The notes under the pieces were generated by a model. That model was not told the DNA's origin. It saw nothing but the letters and a program-made list of their open reading frames with translations, and made no database searches. Positions 1-13,020 of a DNA stretch of 64,000 bases are shown piece after piece; within the stretch, counting starts at the first letter, position 1, and each line of letters begins with the position of its first letter. The position numbers were made by a program, and so were the translations under genes. Location: NCBI GenBank assembly GCA_028023455.1, contig JAQFVV010000022.1, positions 6,779,100-6,843,099 on the forward strand. The letters run 5' to 3'. Source of the stretch: Epiperipatus broadwayi (Eukaryota; Onychophora; Udeonychophora; Euonychophora; Peripatidae).

Positions 1-2395
1 TTTCCATATACTGTTATTAATACAGAAAAAAAGAAAGACAATAAAAAATTTAGGTAAATCAATTGAAAAGTAATGTTAAAAAAGATTAAAAAGAGGCTGA
101 TTTCCTTGAGATCTAATGGTCCTCATTATCACATGACAATTTCTAGTAATTATATGAATGACATTCCTTTACAATGACCTATCATGTTTATTTTCATCTT
201 ATCAATGATACATTCATTATTGTAATGAATAATGTTGCTGGACATTCTTTTCTTTCACTTTTAATTTTTTTAAATTTTCTAATACATTAAATCGTCTTAT
301 AATTTGAATAATATAAGCTAATATAATTCTGGCCTATTTCGACTTCAAGTGAAAGTTCAGTTTTAAATTTATAGTGAATATTCATTTTTATATTTCCATT
401 GGTATATATGGAATTTCAACACCATATTCCAAAATATTCTTCATTTTCCTATCCTGTTTCCGCAATGATTAATTTTCATATCAAAAAATCACAGAAAATG
501 CCATAGTTTAAAAAATTCTAATAGAAATACTATTTTTGTTTTAAAAGATATATCATTATATCTAGACTTTTTTCAATTATTCACTATGACTGCCTATAAT
601 AAATGTCTTTAACATAATCAACAAAAGTGACCCTGTTAAATTTTAAAAAATTATATATTTCTGAAAAATTTGTCAGTTTCAATACATAATCATAACCATT
701 TCTCTAGACATCATGATTACATAATTAAAATAAAATTTCTACATATTATTATTACAAATTTTTTTTACAAATCATTCAAAAATATTGTTAAAAAAAGAAA
801 ATAAAAAAAAGTTCCAATTAAATAAATATATTATTTAAACCTTGTGGGATGCATGATTGTAGGTGTCATTAACTCATTGATAATTCCCGATGATCATATA
901 ATTAGCACTCCTCTAGAATAGGAAGAGTGTAGGGCTTACTTTCCATATCAATGAAATATAGACATGATCACAATTAATAATTAATGTTTTTTTATTCCAA
1001 CAATAATTATGTAGAAGGCAACACATAAACATATTACTTATATAAGAAATTAGTTTTAATAAATCTTTTTATATATTTAGTCAACTTATCAAAATCCAGA
1101 TTAAATTTTATACTATTTAGTCTCAATTCTGCTTTCGAATATTCATCAGAGATCCACATTCTTAAAAAACATCTGCTTACATTAATAATGGTAAATACTT
1201 GTTCACATTTATAAATGAAAGCAATTATTTATGAAGCAAAATTTCAAATGCTGCAATATTAAAAAATAATCATGCTAATACATCACAATCTAAATAATTT
1301 TGTACAGGCAAATTGTAAAATGCTTAAAGAATAAAACAATTCATGTTTTCTTTATAAGAGTGAAGAACAAGGCATTATTCTCCAGGCTTAACAATACTTT
1401 TATTTTTCACCTTAATCTCAGAGTTTCACAATTAAGGACAGTGTTTATGCAATCCCATATATATATAAAGTTAATATCTACTAATATGGCACCAACATTA
1501 TCACTGCTCAACTTTATCCTATAGAGATCTTTCAACATTGTTAATTATTAAAGTCAAAATGAATGAAGAAGCTAAAATGTCTATCACACAACTAGGTAAG
1601 ATAAACAAATTCAGTAATGATCTAGGAGAGTGATGTATACTTCTCCAGGTTTAAAATATCATATACACAATCCATAAAATAGAGCCACCACATTAAATAT
1701 CAAAGATTCATTTTATCCAGCAAAGAATTACCAATACTAATTTTTGGGTTATTATATATTATTTGTTTCAAATGTAAATTACAAGAGCATGGTTCCAAAC
1801 TGGCACAGAGATAGTAAAAAAAATTTCATTTTATCTGATAATCAATTAAAGAGAAAAGCATCAAAAATAATATAATCTTCCCATTACAAAATAATTAATC
1901 AGCTTCTCACATTTTCTTCAATCCAAGAACATAAAAAAGTTCCAAAAGCTAGATATCCCCATCAGTTTTCTGCATTAGTGGTTTTCTCCATAAATAATTT
2001 GCACTGCCTCCCATTCTGCAGTCATCTTTACTTTCCCCCCTATCACAAATGCCAAGGCATTATTACAACTTTTTTTTAAAAATGGACATTTTTAAAGATT
2101 CTGATCAGATATAGGATATCCCTTTCAGATAGCTAGCCCTTAGCAACTCAATTAGCTCATAAATATTAGTCAGTAAATAGTTATTTAGTTATTCTATCAA
2201 GATAGCCAAAATGAGAATTAATACTGTTCAAACTCTCTTTATCTAAAAATTAGCAACCATTACTCATCTTTTCCTTCATTATTTCTCTATGAGGGATTGA
2301 TGAAGGAAGACTGTTTTGCAGTGAGCTATTGAAAAGTTGATTTATTTTTTACTCTTAGATTAATAATAAAATATAATTTGAGCTGCCTGCCATAT
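1..2395. other. AT-rich non-coding stretch, no gene seen
   Basis: I see only AT-rich sequence with short homopolymers and an (AT)n tract near 2393-2405. The one ORF over 70 codons (1300-1524) has unremarkable composition and no recognisable motif. No RNA gene or repeat pair is visible within this stretch. Confidence 0.6.
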
Positions 2396-2507
2396 ATATA
2401 TATATAAAATAATATAGGGAGCATGCTAATAGCTCTAACAAGCTTTTTATTGATATGTGCCATAAGAGAAAGCATTTAAAAATCTCTAATTAGAATTATC
2501 CCTATCT

Positions 2508-2545
2508 CCAAACCGGTTTAGAGCTGTTGGCTCTCTTCAGTGAGA
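2508..2545 (-). ncRNA. Hammerhead-ribozyme-like core, left arm of fold-back
   Basis: On the minus strand the order is CTGAAGA, then stem II GAGC/GCTC around loop CAACA, then TAAA where GAAA is expected, then a minimal stem III AC-CG-GT followed by T. The order and spacing fit a type I hammerhead with the very short stem III seen in Penelope-associated ribozymes. The G12 position is changed to T, so this copy is probably inactive. Identity rests on pattern matching by eye. Confidence 0.55.
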
Positions 2546-3140
2546 CAAGAATATTCAGACACTAGATCTAAAATACCAACTCAAGGCTAGCACTTATCTA
2601 ATACTTAACTATTAAGTAGAAAATCTGAAAATTTCAGACACTTATATCTTCAAATCCAGCTATCTAACTTAAATAGCTATAAGGGTCTGAAAACATTTAA
2701 GCATCACCATATATTAATAGCATCAGCAATATATTATTGCCAAAGTCTCAAGAGCAAAATTATAATAATAAAAAAACCAAGTCATATATCACGTGACTTG
2801 TTCTAAGTTTGTATTACAGATATGTAATATAAGAAGCATGTTAAGAGAGCCTATTAGCTCCCTACATATCTGTAAGACAAGCTTAAAACAAGACGTGATA
2901 TATGATTTAGTTTATTGATTATTATAATTTTGCTCGAGATTTTGGTGACGTTATATTATTGAGGATATTAATATATAAGGCTGAAGTGTTTTCAGATCCA
3001 TATAGCTATTTAAGTTAGATAGCTAGATTTGAAGACATATAAGTGTCTGAGATTTTCAGATTTTCTACTTAATAGTTGAGTATTAGATAAGTGCTGGCAC
3101 TGAGTTGATATTTTAGATCTAGTGTCTGAATATCCTAGTG

Positions 3141-3180
3141 CCTCACTGATGAGAGCCAACAGCTTGACACTGGTTTGGGA
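3141..3180 (+). ncRNA. Hammerhead-ribozyme-like core, right arm of fold-back
   Basis: CTGATGA (3146-3152) is followed by stem II GAGC/GCTT, GACA in place of GAAA, and a minimal stem III AC-TG-GT with T at the cleavage position. The U-turn box is canonical here, while the left-arm copy has a better stem II and stem III. Combining the two gives a complete hammerhead core, so the ancestor was plausibly an active ribozyme and both copies have decayed independently. Confidence 0.6.
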
Positions 3181-3345
3181 ATAGGGATAATTCTAGATAG
3201 AGATTTTTAAATGCTTTCACTTGTGACATTTATCGATAAAAAGCTTGTTAAAGCTATTATTATGCTCCCTATATTACATATCTGTAATAGAAGCTTAAAA
3301 CAAGTCACGTGATATATGACTTGGTTTTTTGATTATATATATATA

Positions 3346-5564
3346 TCTTATCTAAAAAAATCATTTCTTTTTGAAGATAAGACCTATGTAAATAGTGAGA
3401 TTTATTAAAATAATTTAATAAATTTATTAATGTTGATTTCTGGCATAGGATTCCAAAGAGTAGAAATATATTCAAGAAAGTGAAGCTCGTAAAGAATAGA
3501 ATATTGGATTAGATAACAAAAATTTCATATCTAGGAATGGATCCAATTGTTCTAAAAGTTTGTCAAGTGAGTGTTAATATGAGGAAAAGACTGATTGCCA
3601 TTAAAGATAACTCCCAAGATATTTTTTTTTTTGCTGCTGTGGTTTAGAAAATTCAGGACATCACCAATTGCAAATCCTCTTCTACTGAACAAAACTGCAA
3701 AGTATTATTTTGATTTATTATTTTAATTTGTTATATAAAAACTTTATGCCAATATTAGCCATATTCTGAATTTTAAAGATATTATACAGTCTACAAAAAA
3801 GATTTCACTATATACACACATTCTAGATAGTAAAATTAATATTTGATTAAATTTTCAGCATAGTTTGCTAAAATTAAAAAATAAATAAATTACAAATTAC
3901 AAAACACTTTGAAACCACCCATATATGCCAGATTAATGGTAATCTAACTATACTGTAATGAGATGCACAATATTCTGATTTTTGTTAAGATCAGATAGAT
4001 TTTTCAATAAATTATCAAATTAAAGCTGTATTATATGATAAAATTGCCTGTATCTACTTATAACATTTGGAAATTATTAATGACAAGAAGATATTTGAAA
4101 GATTTGCAGCGTTAATCATATATTAAAAAATTGGAATATAATACCTTCTACCCATCATCATAAGAAAAGTCTGTATCTTGTTTCTTACTCTTATTGATCT
4201 ATTTCTGCCTTTGTTTTACTTATGTTTTAATATCTTATTGATATCTACATTGGACAATAGCATTATACGATGAATTATGGTAAAAAATAATGAGAGACAT
4301 GTCGATAGCAATAATATTGTTTTAAACTGTCTATGAGAAGGCAACTATAAACAATTCATATATATATACTATGCTATAAATTTTATGAATAGGCAGAATG
4401 ACATTCATATGAACATCAAGAGTTGAAATTGATTTGATAAAGTACATCATCATCATCATCATAATAACAATACCATATGTATAGATAGAGAACATTAAAG
4501 AATCTTAATGCCTATACTCCAAAGGTATCTTTTATTATTTCATATAAGTAATTTTATCTTTGAAGTTTTATGAAGTCTACATTATTATATAAGTGAATTA
4601 AAATCTAATTAAATTAACAATGAGAATGCTGCAAATGGCCTCATCAAAAGTTTGAAATACATCAAAGTGATATATAATTGTATGTGACAATTGTTATCTG
4701 TTATAAATATTGATCTATAGAAAAAACACCAAAGTTCAATTTTTAACTTATAAACTTAATGAAATAAACTTCAGCTATGATGTAATTAGGTAAACAACCA
4801 ATTAAAAGTAATAACTCCCAAACTAAAACTATAGCATCTAATAATAATTTTCTTATCTGACATCTTTAAATTAAAAATGGAACCTCATTTAATTCAATAC
4901 TCTAAATATTGATGACAATCATAAGTCAAACATCATATATAAAGATGATGGCAAACCATAAGCTTAAAGTTACAAATGTACAATATCTTCCTTAATGGCA
5001 GTGAAGGCTGTATCATAATATTATTTCATGCTACTGTCAATAATGATATAAATAACATTTTTCCAAAATGATTTATCATGACTGATTTTCAGGTTACTTA
5101 AAAGCACATTTATTATTATAGTGATGATGTTTATCCATTTCATTTTATTTTTTCCATTAACTTTTCCAAATAATGAACACTTTTTTAATGGAATAGATCA
5201 TCTCACACATCAACACAATAGAACAATTTCAACCTGCTCTTCTGAAATTCAAGAAAGTTTGGACCAATCTGATCAAGTACCCACTCATTCAGTTAATTCT
5301 CTTGCTATCAAAGAAATTTTCAAAAGTCTTCATTACTACCACAGTTCAAAAATATCAATACCTTTCTTATAATTCTTTTCAATAGGAAACTCCTTAGTTT
5401 GAACAATTCTGATTATTGTTTTTAAAGATATATTCCTACATTTAAAAATCTTTGTTTTTTTTTAATTGTGACTCAGCTTAATGATAGTTTCATAATTTCA
5501 TCAATACTAACTAACAAAAATAACACTGAACTGTTAATCTACAATTAAGAATAATTATGTTCCC
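3346..5564. other. AT-rich non-coding stretch
   Basis: No gene seen. It holds a short (ATC)n microsatellite near 4447-4462 and homopolymer runs. An 83-codon ORF at 5121-5372 begins with repeated Met and a hydrophobic run, then a polar Ser/His/Gln-rich part. It has no recognisable family signature and I do not call it a gene. Confidence 0.55.
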
Positions 5565-5665
5565 AATAATAAATGGCTATCTGGGTTGATTATGGGATAT
5601 TTCCTTAAAAAAAAATCAACTTCTAGCAGAATTTAAATCCTCAGGTTATTGGGGTGGTTGGCTAA
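5565..5665 (+). repeat. Possible tRNA-derived SINE fragment
   Basis: ATGGCTATCTGGGTTGATTA resembles the ATGGCTAGCTGGGTTG start of the repeat at 29442. An A-rich run and a B-box-like TTTAAATCCTC follow. The match is short, so this is a weak call. Confidence 0.3.
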
Positions 5666-6600
5666 TACAGTAAACATTGTAACATTATGAGGCCTTCATA
5701 CAGAAATATATATCAATGTCTTTCTGATCGAAGCTCTGAAAAAAGTGATTATCAAAATGAAAGAATCAAAATGAATTATCAGTATTACTTCCTTGTATAT
5801 AGTTTTCGTAAATCTGACAAAAATACATTTTCCTGGATTACGTTCTTGCTCATCAAAATTTATTTTCTTTACAATTTCTTTTTCTATTTTCTTAGATCTA
5901 ATTTCTTAATTACAAAATATTAATAAGCATAACTGATTTTATATTTTTTTAGTAACATGTATTTTTCTTTTTTATTTAACTAAATATAAAATGAATTATT
6001 CATAAAATCCTTTCCAATCTTTTTTTAAAAAAAAAAAAAAAAATAGGCCAAACTTTTTATATTTACTTAAATCCTTAAATTCTATATATTTATTTTATTT
6101 TTTGTAACTATGGATCTATATTTATCTCTTCTATCCAAAAATATATATTTTTTAGATATAACATCTATTATAAATTGTGAAAATAAAAATTAGACCAATA
6201 GGATTATCTAAAATCTTAAATATAATTGTTAAATATCTATATATTCCAATTACATAATTATTAATTTTACCAAATGTTTACCTTTATATATATATATTAT
6301 TTATTTTGTAATCAATATGTTTGCCTCAATGTTTACTAAAAGATATAACTATTGGTAATTATCATCAGTAAGATAACTTTTGATCTGATTTTAAGTTCTT
6401 TAATTGATTTTATTTATTTTAAATGCTACTAAGCTTCTTATGATTTCAATTAAGTCTATCACTGAATGAGCTCATATAATCACAATATATATATTGTAAC
6501 GGGCACATACGTACGTTACTGTGTTTTTTATTATTAAACATGAAAAAAAATAAAAGTTCGCAAATAAAACTTTTTTTTTTGTTAAGAATTAGAAAATTGA
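5666..6600. other. AT-rich non-coding stretch with poly-A/T
   Basis: Contains a T7A17-type homopolymer junction near 6021-6043 and (AT)n tracts. The 78-codon ORF at 5687-5923 ends in a low-complexity Phe/Tyr/Leu run and looks spurious. Confidence 0.55.
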
Positions 6601-6838
6601 AATTATATGTCTTAAACTCGTATATATATAAAATCGCACAGATGAAAAAAATTATTAAAATAAAACTTTATTAAAAATAGAAAAAGGCATTTTAAAAACA
6701 AAAACTTAAAAAAGATTTAGAGATAAAAATATATCTTTAAGTTTGAAAACAAATTAATTAATGTTATTGAAAAATGGAAATGATTATTTTAATTAGTCAA
6801 AGTGAACTAGCCTTTGGGCATTTAAATGTATAAGCAAC

Positions 6839-7323
6839 GGTCAGATAGGAAAACAATAGAAACTAATAGCAAATGAGAGAAATCCATCGGGAAATCGGAC
6901 CGCAACGGAAGGATCATCATCACTGATGACATAATGTCCATTGAATCCTTAAAATTAATATAAAAGGAAAAGTTTGGAAATTATTAGTTAGTTATTACAA
7001 GAGGACAGATATGTTATAGTGCGGAGTTGAAGGAGGGGATTGAAGAGACGCACTCTTCAATCCCTTCAGTTTTGTTAAAAAAAAAAAAGAAATGACATTG
7101 TTTTTTCTACATTAAGGACCAGCTACAGTAAAAGACCTCCGGATAAATAAAAAACAACGGCTAACTGGATACCAATATCTTCAGGACAGCGTGGAAATTC
7201 CCTTTTCGAAATTACAAACAGATAAAGATGAACTGTTTAAAACTGTAAGAACTTTATAATTAATGAACATTAAATTAAAAAACTTTCCGTATTTAAATAA
7301 TTGCAATAGAATCCTATCTGACC
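6839..7323. repeat. Inner inverted-repeat unit, 12-bp perfect termini
   Basis: Perfect 12-bp terminal inverted repeats (GGTCAGATAGGA and complement) bound 485 bp. AAC occurs immediately outside both ends, a possible 3-bp target duplication that could easily be chance. The 10-bp core recurs as the two arms of the hairpin at 7707-7739, so the motif occurs four times within 900 bp. Confidence 0.4.
7028..7068 (+). other. Strong hairpin
   Basis: GGGATTGAAGAG (7036-7047) pairs perfectly with CTCTTCAATCCC (7053-7064) across a 5-nt loop. An outer TGAAG/CTTCA adds 5 bp beyond a small bulge. It is GC-richer than its surroundings. It could be an RNA structure in a leader or a transposon subterminal hairpin. 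Confidence 0.6.
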
Positions 7324-7706
7324 AACTTTATTTACTAATTATAATTTTATTTGATGTATTTCTTTTTTGTAAAATCATTCCCATTTATTTATTTTTTTTA
7401 AGTTTTATTTATGATTTTTGTTTTGTGATAAATTAAATTATATAAATGTTAAACTTAAGTCGGGTGTGAATGGCTATATAGATTTGTAAAGTTATATTAG
7501 GGGAGGGTAATCTTAGGTTATTTGTTTCGTAGTTAAATTAGGTCAATGGATTGGATATATTGGTGTAAGTAGTAGATGTAGTACGAGATTCACTACGGGC
7601 AGAATCGCTTTCCACGCCGCACACTTTATTTTTGCCTATGGATCGATCGTAAGTCGGCAAAATGACCGCAGTCTTTTCCTATGGAGTTTTTTTTTTATTG
7701 CTCTTA

Positions 7707-7739
7707 TCGTCAGATAGATGTAGTATTCCTATCTGACGA
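7707..7739 (+). other. Hairpin, 11-bp perfect stem
   Basis: TCGTCAGATAG and CTATCTGACGA form a perfect 11-bp stem with an 11-nt loop. The stem contains the same TCAGATAG core as the termini of the 6839-7323 unit. Confidence 0.6.
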
Positions 7740-8290
7740 AAAGCAATTTCTTCTCTTAACTTATTTGTGCTGTCGTAGTCGTATTATATTGAATACATCG
7801 ATATATTAGATGAATTGACGTTAGTGTGACTGCAAACTTTTGGCCTAAGGTTAAATAAGGATAGAATATTTTCTTTTCAAATGCAAATCTATGTAGTCTA
7901 TTCATACTCGACACTCTAAATAAAAATGCATTAAATTTAAGTTGGGTATGGAAGTTGCATGGATTCGTTATCGGTTAATTATGTTTTTGGTTTTCATATT
8001 TGATCAAAATATATAGACATTCGATAAATAATGATACCTTACGGTGAGTATCTAAAATATATTTATTCGGATGTCTTTTAAGTTATTGGTGTCACTGTGG
8101 TATCTTATGATGAATACCAGTGGGTTTCTTGTATTCCCTATGCAATTGACGGTATCAATGATTTTGTATTTTGATCGTTTATGTTTATTTTGAAATGTTT
8201 TTAACCGTGTAATCTATGTAACCGATCTATACTCAACATTAAAAACACATTTTATAAATCCATCTGTGCGACCTTATAAAAAATTAAAAT

Positions 8291-11200
8291 GTAAACTTAT
8301 AATATTATAAAAATTAAAATGTAAATTTTAATTCTAAAATCAAGTTAAAATCCAAAGTAAAAGTTATTTTAAAATAATGCTAAAATTTATATATATGTGC
8401 GTAAATAAATGTTTGTGTGTATAATTACTGGCAGTGGCTTATTTTATTCTTTTTTATATATTCTTAGATAAGAATTTATTATAAATATAAATCACTGCTA
8501 TTCCAATGAGCTAGTGACAATGGGCTAATGACCGGATATCAAAATATATAAAATAAATTTTTTTTTTTTTGACTTACGTATCTGCCTACTTTATAAATTT
8601 TTCTAGGTTCAAATGCCTAGATGGCGCCCTGTAGTGCGGATTACGTTAAGTCTCCCTTTTCTCCGGATCATTATAATATATATGCAGATACTAATATATA
8701 TATTTGCGCTTTCAAGTTATCATTTTTCAAAATTATTTTTAATTAATATTAGGTAACAAAAATTAATGCATGTTCTAATATATTTATGTTTTATTATTAT
8801 ATAAATAAAAACAAAATAATAGCAGTTTTATTATATTCCGCAATTAATTATTAAAAAAAATATGCTTTTATATTATAATTTAATGAGATATAAAGAAATT
8901 GCTACTATTTATTAAGCTTTGCTTTGATTTTTTTTTATTATTTGATATAAATCTAGCGATTTTAATCAGGACTTACAAAACTAAGATACATATACTCAAA
9001 TATATTCATTTTAGTGAGAATTTAATATTCTGTTTAAATAATAATGGAGTTTATGTTTTTTTTTGACGATGTATATTGAATAATTATATTTTCTTTTTGG
9101 TGAACTGTAAATTTATTTTTCAATACAAAGTTTTTGAAATATATTTTTTTTATTATTGTTATAAGAGAAGGATATTCATCCTAATTCTATAGAGCCAAAA
9201 TTCCAACAATAATACAATATTTAACAAAAAAAAATAAAGAAATTTATGATGGTAGGAATAAATATATTTTAGTAGTAATAAATAATAATTCCATTTAATC
9301 TTCAGTCATAACAGAAGAAATTCGCTATTACATTGTTCTAAATAAAAATATAATTTTGAAATATAAAGAAGATTTGACAATATACTAATAAAGATTCAAA
9401 TTATGAATACAATAGAAAAAAAGAACATGCTAATTTTGAATAGAAAATTATTATATGCAATTCTGAAAAAAAATATATGTATATAACTTTGTCATTCTTT
9501 AATGTTTGGCATGATCCTAATAAAATTAGACGTAATTTCTAGAATAGTTTATTAACGCTTATTTAATTTTTAGATATTTTGTTAAGTCTTTAATTATAAG
9601 CCGACTAACAAAATATATTCCTTAAAGGTGAATACATTTGATAGATTCATATGCACGTCTATGTGAGAAGCTAGGAAAATATTTTTTCATATTATCTGGA
9701 TTTTGTATGCAGAAGAAAACATTGTATTAAACCTTCAAATGTAATACTGACAATCTTATGTCACTGCAGAATTAAAAGTTTTCCATAAATGTTTACTTTA
9801 GTCAAATTTACAAAGATATCTTTCAAATTTTCATGAACACCAGATTTTAATAATTTAGCATAAGTTTCAATTTATTAACATTTTATATTTAATCTTGAAT
9901 AGACACAATGTAAAATTTAAAAAAATAATTACAGTAAGATAAATAAATAAATATAATATATAAAAGAGCATTTCTGTAAATATTTATAAATGATGCAAGC
10001 ATTAAGCTTCTATTGCATTTTTTTTTTTCTTAGATAGATAAAACTTCTCCAGGTAATTCATGAAAAGTTTTAATCACTAATTTTTTGTATATATATAAAA
10101 TATTTATTGTAATTGTTTTTAAAAAAGAAATACTTTACTTGGAAAATTTTATACAAAATAAATAATGGGGAAAACGGGAGGGGAAAGAGAACATATCACT
10201 ACATAAACTAACATACATTCTATAATAAGTGATTGGGAGGGAAAAACCACAAACATTTTCTTTTAAATTATTACAAAGACTCTGTACTGATATAGAAATA
10301 ATTTATCATTCAAAACATAATTTTGGTGTAAAAAATTAGTATTGTTAAGTGTATAAGAAGTTTGGAAAAGATATGAGTATTGTAATGTTGTTAAAATTAT
10401 TAGTTGCAATCTTGTTATTTAAGTTTCCAGAAACATATCTTTAAAAGCATACAAAGTTTATATTAAAGGGAATAAGAGGTGGTCTAATAAGATTATTTCT
10501 TTTCTCAATTAAGTAATAATTATTAATCTAAGAAAATCTAGGGAACCAGGATTGTCAGGTTAATGGTATTCCAATTTTGCAACAATCTTAAACTAATCAT
10601 AGAAGTGTAGTAGTAATTATATATATATGTGAAACTCAATGAAATTTTTAAAACGGAAATTAACTTTTAAAATACAATTTCTTATTTATACAAAAAAAAA
10701 TGCACAGCCTTCATATTCAACATTGGGGGGGGGGGGGAAGGTGCGGCTAAATGTCACAACTTTACTTTTATAACCAAAACTGTTTTTTTTTTCAATAGTA
10801 TAGAAAAAAATCTCTATTTCAAAATAGATTTGACAAAGTTAATGTTATTAATAGATATAATTATGGCATATCAACACAGCTCAATATGAAAAATCATAGT
10901 TAAGAAGTACTTTTTAGTATTAACTTTATTTTAGTTGATGAAAAATATTTTCTATGAAAATGTCTTTCAACATCATGAGTTAATTGCAGTCATAATTTAG
11001 ATCCATAGTGACAAGATGCCATGCTATGTCTGGGAGTTAATAGCAGCTAATAGTTTGAAGATAATGAAGTTGTGATGATGCCTAGGTTATCCTAATAGAA
11101 GTTGGTTCCTGTTGCTCAAAAGTTGCTTTAATTTGTTGAAATGAAGTATACAACTTAAATTCAGATACCCAAACTTGGAAATTAAAAACTGGAGTAAAAA

Positions 11201-11992
11201 ATATTAAGACTTCTGAGTCAAGGAAATAGTTTTAGAAAAATATGTAATAATTTAAGCTTACAAACTATTAAATCCGCAGTAAGATTTTTTTCCCCTTATG
11301 TATATAGACCTAAATCTTTTTTAAAAAAATTATATTTGTAAAATAATATTCATTGGTAGATTATTATAATACATTATTGATTTGGTTTATTGGAAATGTA
11401 CATATTTAATTGATAGTAAAGTTAATTGTGTTTATCAGCAAGATTAAAATGATTAAATGAAAGCTAGATATTGGACCTCTTTTTCCTCTCTGATTTTAAA
11501 AAGAGTCTATCAATATATTTTTATGATCCATCAATCTAGAGATTTATTTGTATTATATCTGTATGTGTATATAATCAAAAGTATTATTTTCTTTTTTTAA
11601 CCAATTATTTCAATAAACTATTTGTTTTTATTATTTAAAACTAAATTTGGTGTGTATGCTATTCTTATTTATGTCTTGTCTCATCTTATTTTTATAGCAT
11701 ACTTAATAAAATAGTTTATTTACATTCCTGGATGTACTTATGTTCTAGGCTGGGGAATAGGTCAGTCGAGAAGGAATTAAGATATTATATGAGAATAGTA
11801 TTTCAACATATGTAAGCACTCTAAAAACTCATTTTGTATATCCTGATAAGAAATGATGCTACAAAATGATGTGACTCTTAGTCTGGCCGTAACATAGATT
11901 GTTGTAAAGTAACGATAATCAGAAAATATAACTTATTTCTTTTATAATTTTGTTATATGATATCTACAAAATGAGAATATATGGTTTAACTA
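8291..11992. other. AT-rich non-coding stretch
   Basis: No gene or recognisable element. A 13-bp G run lies at 10725-10737, and there are several poly-T/A runs and (AT)n tracts. A short CpG-containing patch near 8610-8670 has no obvious coding potential. Confidence 0.55.
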
Positions 11993-12471
11993 TTTGTTGT
12001 GAGTTTGGATAAGATTGTTGTTTGAACAGCTATCATGCCATCTGATTGGCTGTCGGATAGGTTTTGTAACTAGCGCAGTGAGACTTGGCAGTATCTCAAT
12101 TTATTTCAATTTTCAATTATCTGCGCTTCGCAAATTAAAATATTATTTACATACTTTAATACTTGTTATGTATTCTAAAAACTACTATATAATAAATCAT
12201 AGAATTTCGCGTTGTATGTTTATGATTTAGACTCAGTGAGTTATTTGTGAAGATATTTAAAGCTTCAAGCTTTCAAACCTCAATACTTACGACTGGCTTA
12301 GATATATAGAAAGAAAAGTTGAGAAAAGGATGGCCGCCCTTTTCTCGCAAAATCTTTGTTGTGTGTTTGGGTTTGATTGTTGTTTGAACAGCTATCATGC
12401 CATCTGATTGGCTGTCGGATAGGTGTTGTAATGAGCGCAGTGAGATTTGGCAGTATCTCAATTTATTTCAA
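11993..12471. repeat. Direct repeat pair (~117 bp, 362 bp apart)
   Basis: 11993-12109 and 12354-12471 are about 88-90% identical by eye in the same orientation and separated by about 245 bp. Each contains nested complementary segments (CTATC/GATAG around GCCA/TGGC), so each can fold into a hairpin. GC content is higher than in the flanks and there is no coding capacity. The layout could be a very small LTR-type element (TRIM-like) or a two-copy satellite fragment. The short ORFs that cover it have no family signature. Confidence 0.65.
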
Positions 12472-12904
12472 CTAATTATTATTGGAAAACTGAGATCAAA
12501 ATCTCAGGATTTTTTACATTAAAGTATATATTTACATTAAAGTATATATAAGCATAACTTTCCCTTGTGTTTCTCATGCCCATCTATTCAAACTTCGTAC
12601 TTATTTCATATTTATTACTAATGACATTAACATTTTATTTATTTATTGAAGACTAAGAGCAAGCAATAATTTATCAAAGCTTTGATAAATTATCAATGGA
12701 AATTTTTCAATGTTATTGAAAAATAAACTGAATTAGAATCTGTTTTATACTTTGTGACTATATTGCTTATAAAAGATTAAATTTTATATTTTTATTGATT
12801 GCGAAATTGAAATAAAAAATAATAATTTAATAAAAATATCTTTTTTTCCCATTTCAAGATAGAAAAAATGAATGTCAATAAGACGACTGATGTAACTTAA
12901 AAAA

Positions 12905-13020
12905 ACAATACCTCTTACTAAAAATAGCTAGATACCCATTTACTAATCAATACTGAAATCTGAAAAAAATATTTGTTTTATCCAGTCAGGTTTTGAACCC
13001 AGGTTATAGAAATAAGAAGG
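12905..13020 (+). repeat. SINE-like repeat (family B)
   Basis: AAAAATAGCTAGATACCCAT, an AATCTGAAAAAAA segment and TTTTGAACCCAGGTTATAG are shared with copies at 48350-48465 (reverse), 58285-58325 and 61755-61960. TTTTGAACCC is B-box-like. This copy is degraded. Confidence 0.45.

Larger units (their letters stand above)
2411..3345. mobile_element. Large fold-back element with hammerhead-like cores
   Basis: Two imperfect inverted arms of about 410 bp (2411-2826 and 2863-3275) flank a spacer of about 36 bp, so the whole unit could form one long hairpin. The segment 3271-3345 repeats the inner end of the right arm (2863-2935) and is an even better inverted match to 2755-2830, so the structure is nested and may be two superimposed inverted units. 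No ORF is present. Each arm contains a sequence resembling the conserved core of a minimal type I hammerhead ribozyme, listed separately. In Penelope-like retroelements and retrozymes such cores lie in the terminal repeats, so this could be an inverted pair of such termini. A plain foldback or MITE transposon is the alternative. No clear target duplication was found. Confidence 0.75.
6616..8290. mobile_element. Nested inverted-repeat element of unknown class
   Basis: TCGCACAGATG at 6634-6644 is exactly complementary to CATCTGTGCGA at 8261-8271. The match extends imperfectly outward through a TATAAAA-like sequence, suggesting terminal inverted repeats about 1.64 kb apart. Inside lies a second pair, GGTCAGATAGGA at 6839-6850 and its perfect complement at 7312-7323. 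Two strong hairpins lie at 7028-7068 and 7707-7739. The region has many more CpGs than its surroundings and no ORF over 60 codons. Segments near 7433, 7890 and 8200 look like degenerate copies of one another. It could be a non-autonomous DNA transposon, or an old LTR with a leader region. I recognise no family. Confidence 0.45.

Noticed and set aside
5121-5372. 83-codon ORF starting with several Met
   Set aside because: It has no signature, no supporting gene context and a run of Phe/Ile typical of translated AT-rich DNA.
6900-6950. Hammerhead at the CTGATGA near 6922
   Set aside because: GAA follows at roughly the right spacing, but stems II and III do not pair and no related copy supports it.
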